A stretch of DNA of 6,226 nucleotides from Verrucomicrobiales bacterium (GCA_003452185.1 DMJJ01000263.1:1-6226); one strand, 5' to 3'. Counted from the stretch's first letter, positions 1 through 6,221 are shown. Translations and numbers: made by a program. Notes: generated by a model from the sequence alone, not told the origin.

Positions 1-782
1 ACGCTGAGGAACTGGAGCCCCGTGCGCCAGCTGTTGGGCCAGAGCACCGGGATCAGGGATCGCGGGGGAATGGAGGCAGGCGCCGCGCCCAGCTCCCTGA
101 GACAGTGACGGCGGGAGAGCCCCCGCTGCAGGATGCTGGACACGAGCCCCGCGATGGGAAGCGCCAGGAGCCCAGCCCCCCCCAACAGGAGCGCCGCCGC
201 CAGGAGCAGCCGCAGCCCATAGCTCAACACCGAGATCCGGGCGCTGGGAAGCACGCGACCCAGCCCCCGGAGGAACGTGTTCCACCACCCGGCGTAGATC
301 TCCAGCACCGCCGAGAGCAACACCAACCCCCAGGCGACCCAGGTCACCTCGGGACGGGAGGTCTCCCCCGCACGCCAGGCCACGGTCAGGGTGCCGCCCA
401 CCCCCAGGACCACCAGGGCCCCGAACGCGAGATAGAGGAAGAGCCGCCGCGTCGAGGCGAGCAGCTGCCAGAGAAGCGGAAGGTTCGGCGCCCCCCCTGC
501 CGCCACCTCGGCATGGCCCTCCGCCGTGAGCTCGAGCGCCCCGGCCATGGCGTAGGAGACATTCCGCCCGATCGAGGGAGAGAACCCAAAGTCGAACAGG
601 ATCGCCAGGGCGGAGAGCTCCACAAAGACGTAATACATCCCGAGCTCCCCCTTGCCGAGGGTGCCGGGGCGGAGGATCAGCGGAAGCAGGATGGCCGCCG
701 TGCCGAGACGAATCCCGTTGAACGCCCAGGACCAGACGACGGGCGAGGAGTTGAGTCTTCGGATGACCTGGGCCAATGGCAT
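1..782 (-). CDS. Wzx-like polysaccharide flippase (MVF/MOP superfamily), 3' end beyond the window
   Basis: Reading the minus strand from an ATG at 782-780 gives 260 uninterrupted codons that run off the left edge, so only the N-terminal part is visible; full-length flippases of this type are usually about 400-500 residues. Hydrophobic segments are seen at about residues 14-36, 50-66, 115-135, 148-164 and 186-215, separated by short basic loops. The stretch FDFGFSPSIGRNVSYA (residues 63-78), ending the second membrane segment, and the later PNSWRTGLQFL (249-259) are typical of lipopolysaccharide/O-antigen flippases. Such proteins move undecaprenyl-linked glycans across the inner membrane. The gene is divergent from a methyltransferase-glycosyltransferase-acyltransferase run, which supports the role. 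The start is chosen at the first ATG. In-frame GTG codons lie upstream, before a TGA at about 894-896, and none has a good ribosome site. An 8-base G run (176-183 on the plus strand as C) encodes part of a Gly-rich segment. A family call is safe; the substrate is unknown. Confidence 0.85.
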   Translation of the reverse strand, partial: MPLAQVIRRLNSSPVVWSWAFNGIRLGTAAILLPLILRPGTLGKGELGMYYVFVELSALAILFDFGFSPSIGRNVSYAMAGALELTAEGHAEVAAGGAPNLPLLWQLLASTRRLFLYLAFGALVVLGVGGTLTVAWRAGETSRPEVTWVAWGLVLLSAVLEIYAGWWNTFLRGLGRVLPSARISVLSYGLRLLLAAALLLGGAGLLALPIAGLVSSILQRGLSRRHCLRELGAAPASIPPRSLIPVLWPNSWRTGLQFLS

Positions 783-1076
783 GAATTCAGGCAGTCTCGT
801 GCTCGCGCACCCGGGAACGCGCACGGCGCCGGGGGTTACACGCACGCTACGCGCGGGTACACGCCCCCGTGCTCTCACCCCGTTATCGACCCGTCAAGCC
901 GCGTCTGAAGCCCGGCCTATCCCTCCTCCGACCGGCAGATGTGGAAGGCGTTCAAAGTGATCCGCAAAATAATCTATTGGCACACCCCCGGAATGCACCG
1001 ATAGTTTCCATGTGCCGTGGTCGGGGAAACGCCCCGGTCTCCGGCCGCCGAACCCGGGCACGAGATCAGACGTCAC
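783..1076. promoter_or_regulatory. Divergent intergenic region between the two glycan arms
   Basis: These 294 bases separate the leftward flippase from the rightward methyltransferase and must carry promoters for both if they are transcribed from here. The only AT-rich patch is at about 951-980, containing TTCAAA (951-956) and AATCTATT (971-978); it could form a weak promoter for the rightward genes, but neither hexamer pairs with a good partner at 16-18 bases. For the leftward gene I see TTGACG (minus strand, about 892-897) without a convincing -10. An imperfect direct repeat lies at 833-864. No tRNA, small gene or clear terminator is visible. If the methyltransferase uses the GTG at 1017, the last 60 bases here are coding. 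Confidence 0.5.
833..864. repeat. Imperfect direct repeat, possible operator
   Basis: GGGTTACACGC at 833-843 is followed by GGGTACACGC at 855-864. The copies differ by one inserted T and start 22 bases apart, close to two helical turns. They lie about 50-80 bases upstream of the flippase ATG, where a regulator could bind. Two short copies in GC-rich DNA can arise by chance, so this is only a candidate. Confidence 0.25.
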
Positions 1077-1829
1077 ATGGCAGCCTCGACAACCAGTTCC
1101 AGTTCCGCCGGGACCCCGGGATTTTCCCGTGCAGGGTCCCCGGCCCATGTCCCGTACGAGATCGATCCAACCAACCGGTTCCACTGGTACGAGAACCATT
1201 GGAAACGGGTCGCCCTCCAGCTGCTCCTCAAGCACTGCCCCGCCTCGGGGAAGACCATCCTCGACTACGGGTGCGGGCGTGGCGAGACCCTCGACATCTA
1301 TTCCAAGTCCGGGTTCACGGTGACCGGCACCGACACCGACCCGGAGTGCGTCCGGCTGGCGGGCCAGTACGGCCGTTCGCTCCTCCTCAAGCCCGAGGCG
1401 GCGGTCGAACAGTTCGGCGCCCGGAGCTTCGACATCGTCACCTGCTTCCACGTCCTGGAACATGTCCCCTGCCCCATCAAGACCCTGGGGGATATCTCCA
1501 GCATCGCGCGGGACTACGCCCTCCTGGCGGTTCCCAACCTGCGACAGCTCCGGTGGCTCGGCACCCGGCGCATTGACCTGAGCTACGTCAACGAAGGGCA
1601 TCTCCAGGCCTGGGACCACTGGCATTTCCTGAATCTCGCCGAGCGGTACTGCAACCTCGAGCTCGTGGAGTGGGGGTTCGATGCCACGATCCTCCCCGGG
1701 CTGAGCGAAGGGGTTGCGAAGGTGTTCGGCACCCGGGCGGTCATAGGGCTGGAGACCGGGCTCTTCCGGAAACTCTTCCCGTTCCATGGCATTTCGGTGA
1801 TGGGGCTGTTCAAGGTGCGCAAGGGATGA
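1077..1829 (+). CDS. Class I SAM-dependent methyltransferase (Methyltransf_11/23-like) of the glycan locus
   Basis: A 250-residue protein with a Rossmann-fold methyltransferase core. Motif I is ILDYGCGRGET (residues 61-71, the SAM glycine-rich loop). The acidic TDTDP (85-89) ends strand 2 and would contact the ribose, and FDIVTCFHVLEHV (118-130) is the motif IV region with the LEH seen in Methyltransf_11/23 proteins. The first 25 residues are Ser/Thr/Ala/Gly-rich and probably disordered. A conserved-looking aromatic patch, FHWYENHW (35-42), comes just before the core. The start is uncertain: an in-frame GTG at 1017 would add 20 residues, but those are low-complexity and neither start has a clear ribosome site, so the ATG is preferred. 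It leads a rightward run, with the glycosyltransferase beginning 19 bases after its stop. From context it probably methylates a sugar or a glycan terminus, but a small-molecule or lipid substrate cannot be excluded. The fold assignment is strong; the substrate is inferred. Confidence 0.85.
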   Translation: MAASTTSSSSAGTPGFSRAGSPAHVPYEIDPTNRFHWYENHWKRVALQLLLKHCPASGKTILDYGCGRGETLDIYSKSGFTVTGTDTDPECVRLAGQYGRSLLLKPEAAVEQFGARSFDIVTCFHVLEHVPCPIKTLGDISSIARDYALLAVPNLRQLRWLGTRRIDLSYVNEGHLQAWDHWHFLNLAERYCNLELVEWGFDATILPGLSEGVAKVFGTRAVIGLETGLFRKLFPFHGISVMGLFKVRKG

Positions 1830-1848
1830 GCGGACCTCGCCGCCGGCA

Positions 1849-3039
1849 ATGGCCACCCCGCTGAAAGTCGCCTGGTTCACCTACTTCCCGGTCGAATGGC
1901 TGGAGGAGCTCCCCGAGGAGCTGCGGTCGCTCCCAAGGATGCATCCCGCCACCTGGCAGCGGGTCCTCCTGGGAGAGCTCCGGAACGACCCCTCCATCGA
2001 GCTGCACATCGTCGTCCTGAGAAAGCAATTCCCCCGCACCCTCTCGTTCCGCCAGGGAAACACCACCTTCCACTGCCTCAAGGTGCCAGGCGGACTCCGG
2101 GCCCCGTCGCTCTTCTGGCTCGATACAGTAATGGTCTGGAAGGCGCTCCGCGCCATACGCCCCGACGTGGTCCACGCCTGGGGAAGCGAGAACGGTGCAG
2201 CGCTCATCGCCGCCCGCCTCCGCTACCCGGCTGTCGTCACGATGCAGGGGTTGATGGGCTGGATGGTGGAGCTCGGCGTGGCGAACTCCTACCAGCGATT
2301 CGCGGCGCGGCTGGAGCGATGGAGCCTCCGACGCCTGCGGCACGTGACCGCGGAATCAAGCTTCGCCATCCGCTACCTCCGGGAACGCCACCCGGGGCTC
2401 GACCTCCGGCAGATCGAGCATGCCCCAAGCTGGGGATTCCATAACGTCCGCCGCACCCCTCCCGCGCCCGGCGCCCGGCTGCGGATCCTGGCGATCAGCA
2501 CCCTCGGGCATGCCAAAGGGACCGACGTGCTGCTGGGGGGGCTCGACCGGATCCGGGCCGAGTGCGACTTCGAGGTGATCCTGGTCGGGGGGGCTGCCCC
2601 CGAGTTGCTGCAACAGTACCAGCAGTCGGTCTCCCCCGAGCTCTGGGGACGTCTCCGGTTCCTGAACCACCTCACCTCCGAGGAAGTCGCCCGGGAGCTC
2701 GGCGCCGCCTCGTTCCTCGTCTACCCCAGCCGGGCCGACAACAGCCCAAACGCCGTGAAGGAGGCCGTGGCGGCAGGCGTGCCGGTCGTTGCCAGCCGCA
2801 TTGGCGGAATCCCCGACTACGTGATTCCGGGGGAGAACGGCTTCCTCTTCACCGCGGGGGATCCCGCCGCTTGCGCCGAATCGATCCGCTCCCTCCTGGG
2901 CCATCCCCGGATGAGCCGCGGAGAGGTGGAGCCCGGCACCCTGGCTCGGCTGCGCGACTATCTCTCGCCGGCCACCATGGGACGAAAGTTTCTGGAGGCC
3001 TACCGCGTCGCCGCGGTAGAAGGAAGCCGCCATGGCTAA
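1849..3039 (+). CDS. Glycosyltransferase family 4 (GT-B fold)
   Basis: A 396-residue protein of the usual GT4 length. The N-terminal half (about 1-200) has the acceptor-side Rossmann pattern, with hydrophobic strands such as LKVAWFTYFP (5-14) and PDVVHAWGSENGAALIAARL (105-124). The C-terminal half begins with LRILAISTLGHAKGTDVLL (211-229), which carries the family's strand-loop with a lysine expected near the donor phosphates. It continues through FEVILVGGA (241-249) to the donor-site signature PSRADNSPNAVKEAVAAG (293-310) and VPVVASRIGGIPDYV (311-325). In the EX7E position the first acid is Asp297 and the second Glu305, a variant seen in some GT4 enzymes. These retaining enzymes transfer a sugar from a nucleotide donor to a lipid- or glycan-linked acceptor at the cytoplasmic membrane face. 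The ATG at 1849 is the first start after the methyltransferase stop and lacks a clear ribosome site, suggesting coupling. The 3' end overlaps the acyltransferase by 8 bases. Donor and linkage are not predictable. Confidence 0.92.
   Translation: MATPLKVAWFTYFPVEWLEELPEELRSLPRMHPATWQRVLLGELRNDPSIELHIVVLRKQFPRTLSFRQGNTTFHCLKVPGGLRAPSLFWLDTVMVWKALRAIRPDVVHAWGSENGAALIAARLRYPAVVTMQGLMGWMVELGVANSYQRFAARLERWSLRRLRHVTAESSFAIRYLRERHPGLDLRQIEHAPSWGFHNVRRTPPAPGARLRILAISTLGHAKGTDVLLGGLDRIRAECDFEVILVGGAAPELLQQYQQSVSPELWGRLRFLNHLTSEEVARELGAASFLVYPSRADNSPNAVKEAVAAGVPVVASRIGGIPDYVIPGENGFLFTAGDPAACAESIRSLLGHPRMSRGEVEPGTLARLRDYLSPATMGRKFLEAYRVAAVEGSRHG
3020..3026 (+). promoter_or_regulatory. Shine-Dalgarno site of the acyltransferase
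   Basis: AAGGAAG lies inside the end of the glycosyltransferase gene, with AGGA ending 7 bases before the ATG at 3032. It fixes the acyltransferase start and is the clearest ribosome site in the rightward run. With the 8-base gene overlap it indicates translational coupling. Confidence 0.65.
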
Positions 3040-3634
3040 CCTCCGTCAACAGGCAGGCCTCCTGGTGAGCCGCGTCCGGAACGCCGGGTCGATCCTCTGG
3101 CGGCTGGAGGCCCGGCTCCGCGGCATCGAGCTCGGCGAGGGGTGCGTCATGGCAGGACGCCCCATCCTGAGCGTTGCCCCGGGATCCCGCTTCGTCCTCG
3201 GGGAGGGCGTTCACCTCAACAGCGCCCCCCGGACCAATCCCCTCGGATGCTTTCAACCCTGTGTCCTCCGCACCCTCGCCCCCGGAGCGGTGCTGGAGCT
3301 CGGCCGGGGCGTTGGGTTGAGCGGGACGGTGCTCGCGGCGGGACTCGAGATCCGGGTGGGGGAGGGAACCATCTTTGGCTCCGGGGCCATGGTCTTCGAC
3401 AACGACTTTCACTTCCAGCAAGGGGAATGGGACTGGGGGTATGACTCCACGCGGAACGCGCGGCCGGTGCGGATCGGACGCGGCTGCTTCATCGGGGCCC
3501 GCGCCATCCTGCTCAAAGGGGTCACCCTCGGGGACCGGGCGATCGTGGGGGCCGGGGCCGTCGTAACCCGGGACGTCCCCGCGGGCCACATCGCCGTCGG
3601 CAACCCGGCCCGCATCCTCCCGCCCCGCGCATGA
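3032..3634 (+). CDS. Left-handed beta-helix (hexapeptide repeat) O-acyltransferase
   Basis: A 200-residue protein built largely of hexapeptide repeats. Irregular turns run from about residue 32 (IELGEGCVMAGRP, then FVLGEGV, LELGRGVGLSG and IRVGEGTIFGSGAMV). A loop follows, and the classic C-terminal coils are VRIGRGCFIGARAILLKG (146-163) and VTLGDRAIVGAGAVVTRDV (164-182). It ends with PAGHIAVGNPARIL (183-196), the hallmark of WcaF/maltose-type and related acetyltransferases. The loop between coils holds FDNDFH (122-127), whose His127 is in the position of the catalytic base of this family. These enzymes act as trimers and transfer an acetyl or other acyl group from CoA to a sugar hydroxyl or amine. 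The place in a glycan operon suggests O-acetylation of a surface polysaccharide. The start overlaps the glycosyltransferase by 8 bases and has a good ribosome site. An N-acyltransferase or a serine acetyltransferase-like role is less likely from context but not excluded. Confidence 0.9.
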   Translation: MANLRQQAGLLVSRVRNAGSILWRLEARLRGIELGEGCVMAGRPILSVAPGSRFVLGEGVHLNSAPRTNPLGCFQPCVLRTLAPGAVLELGRGVGLSGTVLAAGLEIRVGEGTIFGSGAMVFDNDFHFQQGEWDWGYDSTRNARPVRIGRGCFIGARAILLKGVTLGDRAIVGAGAVVTRDVPAGHIAVGNPARILPPRA

Positions 3635-3668
3635 CCGGGGATGAGGCCGCAGCCCCGTTCAACCCCGG
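3635..3668. terminator. Weak inverted repeat at the convergent gene junction
   Basis: CCGGGG (3635-3640) and CCCCGG (3663-3668) are perfect 6-base inverted arms with a 22-base loop; CCCCG at 3653-3657 is an alternative partner for CGGGG (3636-3640). The repeat spans the 24 bases between the acyltransferase stop and the stop of the opposing rRNA methyltransferase gene, where a bidirectional terminator would be expected. No T tract follows on either strand and the loop is long, so termination here is only possible. Confidence 0.2.
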
Positions 3669-4891
3669 CGCGACAGTGCCAGGCACTTGAGGTAGAGCGC
3701 CTCGGGGAATGTCGCCGGGTGGTCCGGGGGGTGCCCCGCCCGGTGAACCTCCCTCGCCTCCCCTCCGCCTCCGGCATCCCGCACTCCCTGGAGGGTTGCC
3801 TCAACAAATTCCTCCATCCGGACATGTGCAGAGCAGGAGGCCGCCGCCAGGATTCCCCCCGGCCGCACCCGCTGCCATCCCAGGCGGGCGAGCCGGCGAT
3901 AGGCCTGGATGGCCCCCGCCCTCTCCGACTCCCGCTTGGCGAGCGATGGGGGATCGAGCACCACGAGATCGAACCCTGCGCGCTCCCCGGCCGCCAGCCA
4001 CTCGAAGGCATCCGCCTGCACCGAGTCGTGCCGGCAGGCCCGCACCGCGGCGAGCCCCTCGTTGAGCCGGAAATTCCGCGCAGCCGACTCCAGCGCATGG
4101 CTGCTGATGTCGAGGTCCGTGACCGACGCCGCCCCGCCCCGCGCGGCGTACAGGGAGAACCCGCCGGAGAAGCTGAAGGCATTCAACACCCGCCGCCCCG
4201 CAGACACCGATTCCACCCACCGGCGGTTTTCCCGCTGGTCGAGAAAGAACCCGGTCTTCTGCCCCCGGACGACATCCGCCTCGAACGCAATCCCGGTCTC
4301 GAGAAACACCACCGGCCCCGGGGGAGCGGCTCCCCGGAGCACTCCCCCGTCCTGGAACCCGGCCGCCGCCGCAGCCCCCTGGAGGTTGCGGCTCAGCCGC
4401 AGGACCAGACGCTCCGGAGCCCATTCCGCAACCAGCTGGGGGATCAGCCCCGCGAGCAGCGGAAGCCAGACTCCCGAGTACACCTTGAGAACCAGTGTCG
4501 TGTCGTAGCGATCCAGCACCAGGCCGGGCCACCCATCGCTCTCTCCATGGATCCAGCGATGCCCCGTGGTCCGGGTGTCAAACAACCCCTCACGCCGTAA
4601 ACGCGACTCCCGGATTCGGGCGGCCCACCAGTCCGGGGTGATCTGCACCGGGGACCCGGCATGCAACACCCGCAGCCGTATCGGTGAGTCGGGGTCGTAG
4701 AGGCCGATCGCGAGGAACCGGTCCTTCCGGTCGTAAACGACGGCAAGCTCCCCCGTGCGCCCCTCCCGGTTCTGCTCCCGGACGCTGTCGCTGAAAAGCC
4801 ACGGATGCCCCGAGCGGAGCCGCGACTCGGCGACCGGGGAGACCCGCAGCCGAAGTCGGGGTTCGGGCTTTGAGGCCGGTGGCATTTGCAT
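3659..4891 (-). CDS. rlmI: RlmI-type 23S rRNA (cytosine-C5) methyltransferase
   Basis: A 410-residue protein close in size to E. coli RlmI (about 396), which makes m5C1962 in 23S rRNA. An N-terminal PUA-type RNA-binding region (about 10-85) contains SGHPWLFSDSV. The middle part has GESDGWPGLVLDRY, typical of this family. The signature GQKTGFFLDQREN (210-222) precedes the Rossmann core: VLNAFSFSGGF (235-245, motif I), TDLDIS (258-263, ribose-binding acid), FDLVVLDPPSLAK (307-319, motif IV) and SCSAHV (352-357, motif VI). Cys353 in SCS is the expected catalytic cysteine. The C-terminus, DHPATFPEALYLKCLAL, is also family-typical. The ATG at 4891 is chosen because AGGG lies 8 bases upstream; an upstream in-frame TTG at 4918 (9 more residues) and an ATG at 4885 are alternatives. 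It is downstream of the symporter on the same strand after a 68-base gap. The family is certain; the exact target base is inferred from homology. Confidence 0.93.
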   Translation of the reverse strand: MQMPPASKPEPRLRLRVSPVAESRLRSGHPWLFSDSVREQNREGRTGELAVVYDRKDRFLAIGLYDPDSPIRLRVLHAGSPVQITPDWWAARIRESRLRREGLFDTRTTGHRWIHGESDGWPGLVLDRYDTTLVLKVYSGVWLPLLAGLIPQLVAEWAPERLVLRLSRNLQGAAAAAGFQDGGVLRGAAPPGPVVFLETGIAFEADVVRGQKTGFFLDQRENRRWVESVSAGRRVLNAFSFSGGFSLYAARGGAASVTDLDISSHALESAARNFRLNEGLAAVRACRHDSVQADAFEWLAAGERAGFDLVVLDPPSLAKRESERAGAIQAYRRLARLGWQRVRPGGILAAASCSAHVRMEEFVEATLQGVRDAGGGGEAREVHRAGHPPDHPATFPEALYLKCLALSRRG

Positions 4892-4927
4892 CCAGGGAAC
4901 CCTACCAGCCCCCCCCAAGGCGTCGCC

Positions 4928-4949
4928 AGCCCGGAGCGGGCCCCGGGCT
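4928..4949. terminator. GC-rich hairpin between symporter and rRNA methyltransferase genes
   Basis: AGCCCGG (4928-4934) and CCGGGCT (4943-4949) are perfect 7-base inverted arms with an 8-base loop, starting 10 bases after the symporter stop on the minus strand. The transcript would form a very stable hairpin. It is not followed by a U tract; instead a G-rich stretch leads into the rRNA methyltransferase start. It could attenuate read-through or protect the upstream mRNA end, but a canonical intrinsic terminator is not supported. The remainder of the 68-base gap (4892-4959) shows no other feature apart from an 8-base C run at 4909-4916. Confidence 0.35.
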
Positions 4950-4959
4950 CCCGCGCCCC

Positions 4960-6195
4960 TCAGCCCGGATCAGACATCCGGGTGCGGTCGAGCTCCCCCT
5001 CCCACTGCGCCATTACGGCAGTCGCCAGGCAGTTGCCGACCAGGTTCACCATCGTGCGCGGCATGTCCATCAGCTCATCGACCCCCATGATCAGGATCAG
5101 GCCCTCGAGCGGCAGCCCGAAGCTGACCAGCGTCCCCGCCAGGATGACCTGGGAGGCCCGCGGCACCCCCGCCATCCCCTTGCTCGTGAGCATCAGGGTC
5201 AACATCATCGAAACCTGTTGCCCAAGGCTCAGGTCAACGTGCGCAGCCTGTGCGATGAACACCGAGGCGACGGCCAGATACAGGGTCGATCCATCCAGGT
5301 TGAACGAATACCCAAGCGGCATCACGAAGGAGACGATCCGCTTCGGCACCCCGAACGCGATCATCCGCTTCATCGCATCCGGCATCGCGGCATCGGAGGA
5401 GGTGGTCGAGAAGGCGAGGAGGGCCGGCTCCCGTATGCAGACAAGAAACCGCCAGACCGGGATCCGGCAGATCCAGGCAGCCGGCACGAGCACCGCGAGG
5501 AAGAAGAGGATCAGCGCGCCGTAGAGCGTCGCAACCAGCTTCGCCAAGTTCAGCAGGACGGAGAGCCCGCTATGCGCCACGGTGTAAGCCATCGCGGCCC
5601 CCACCCCCACGGGCGCGAGCTTCATCACGAGGCCGACAAACTTGAACATGACCTCCGCCAGGGCATCGCAAAAGGCGAGCATCGTCGCCCGGGCCGGGGC
5701 CGGGGCCTGGGTCATCGCAATGGCAAACAACAGGCTGAAACAGACCACCTGGAGCACATCATTGTTGGCGGCCGCGTCGAAGAAACTCTTCGGCACAATG
5801 TGCTCCACGATGCCCGCCAGGGTCACCTTCTGGGCTGTCGGCAGGTCGGCCGAGGCGGCGGGGGGCGGAAGCTTCATGCCGTCCCCAGGATGGGTCAGGT
5901 TCACGGCCCCGAGCCCGATGACCAGCGCGAGCGTGGTGACCACCTCGAAGTAGACGATCGCCTTGAGCGCCAGGCGCCCCACGGTCCGAAGCTCCCCCCC
6001 ATGCCCCGCCACCCCCACCACAAGGGTCCCAAACACCAGGGGAACCAGGAGACACTTGATCAGCTTGAGAAAAACGTTCGAGAAGAGCTTCAGGTTGAGG
6101 CTGAACTCCGGCAGCCAGCACCCCAGCCCCACACCAATCCCCATCGAGATCAGGATCCAGTGCGTCAGGCTGAGACGTCGGATCAGGGAAGCCAT
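4960..6195 (-). CDS. Dicarboxylate/amino acid:cation symporter (DAACS, SLC1/GltP superfamily)
   Basis: A 411-residue inner-membrane protein of normal family length, with hydrophobic segments throughout that match eight helices and two re-entrant hairpins. Hairpin 1 is AFSTTSSDAAMP (261-272), helix 7 carries GYSFNLDGSTLY (295-306), hairpin 2 is SKGMAGVPRASQVIL (338-352), and helix 8 is GVDELMDMPRTMVNLVGN (371-388) followed by the usual AQWEGELD. Aligned by eye with GltPh, the substrate-binding Asp394, Arg397 and Asn401 correspond to Asp377, Arg380 and Asn384. This favours aspartate or glutamate over C4-dicarboxylates. Asp405, an Na+ ligand in GltPh, is Asn388 here. Uptake is driven by Na+ and/or H+. 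The start is the ATG at 6195. No Shine-Dalgarno site precedes it, since the leader is almost pure C on this strand. The rRNA methyltransferase follows in the same direction and may be co-transcribed. The superfamily is certain; ion coupling and exact substrate are inferences. Confidence 0.95.
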   Translation of the reverse strand: MASLIRRLSLTHWILISMGIGVGLGCWLPEFSLNLKLFSNVFLKLIKCLLVPLVFGTLVVGVAGHGGELRTVGRLALKAIVYFEVVTTLALVIGLGAVNLTHPGDGMKLPPPAASADLPTAQKVTLAGIVEHIVPKSFFDAAANNDVLQVVCFSLLFAIAMTQAPAPARATMLAFCDALAEVMFKFVGLVMKLAPVGVGAAMAYTVAHSGLSVLLNLAKLVATLYGALILFFLAVLVPAAWICRIPVWRFLVCIREPALLAFSTTSSDAAMPDAMKRMIAFGVPKRIVSFVMPLGYSFNLDGSTLYLAVASVFIAQAAHVDLSLGQQVSMMLTLMLTSKGMAGVPRASQVILAGTLVSFGLPLEGLILIMGVDELMDMPRTMVNLVGNCLATAVMAQWEGELDRTRMSDPG

Positions 6196-6200
6196 GTCGG

Positions 6201-6221
6201 TGGGCGGGGGGGGGGTGGGGG
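6201..6221. repeat. Poly-G tract immediately upstream of the symporter start
   Basis: On the plus strand three Gs and a C are followed by ten consecutive Gs (6206-6215), a T and five Gs (6217-6221). On the coding (minus) strand this is a C-rich leader ending 10 bases before the final base of the run and the ATG. Such runs can slip during replication and can form G-quadruplex or i-motif structures. The window ends 5 bases later, so the promoter is not visible. The exact run length is also the kind of position where sequencing errs. Confidence 0.6.

Noticed and set aside
105..908. A 267-codon open frame on the plus strand at the left end.
   Set aside because: The product is Pro/Gln/Arg/Gly-rich and antisense to the flippase, whose minus-strand frame shows membrane segments and family motifs.
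978..997. Possible sigma-54 promoter: TGGCAC followed by TGCA upstream of the methyltransferase.
   Set aside because: The two halves are 10 bases apart, whereas the -24/-12 elements need the GG and GC exactly 12 bases apart, giving 6 bases between TGGCAC and TGCA. The spacing is 4 bases too long.
894..1880. A 328-codon open frame on the minus strand opposite the methyltransferase gene.
   Set aside because: Low-complexity Gly/Glu/Pro-rich product with no recognisable motif, antisense to a well-supported methyltransferase core.
1849..3039. Possible inactive glycosyltransferase because the first Glu of EX7E is missing.
   Set aside because: Asp occupies the position and the surrounding DN-PN pattern is a known type of GT4 variant; the second Glu and the rest of the donor site are intact.
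3409..4182. A 257-codon minus-strand open frame in another frame across the acyltransferase and rRNA methyltransferase genes.
   Set aside because: It crosses the ends of two well-supported genes, is Arg/Ser/Gly-rich, and has no domain.
3641..4600. A 319-codon open frame on the plus strand opposite the rRNA methyltransferase gene.
   Set aside because: Its product is Pro/Arg-rich with no domain, and it lies fully antisense to a gene with clear motifs. Long antisense open frames are expected at this GC content.
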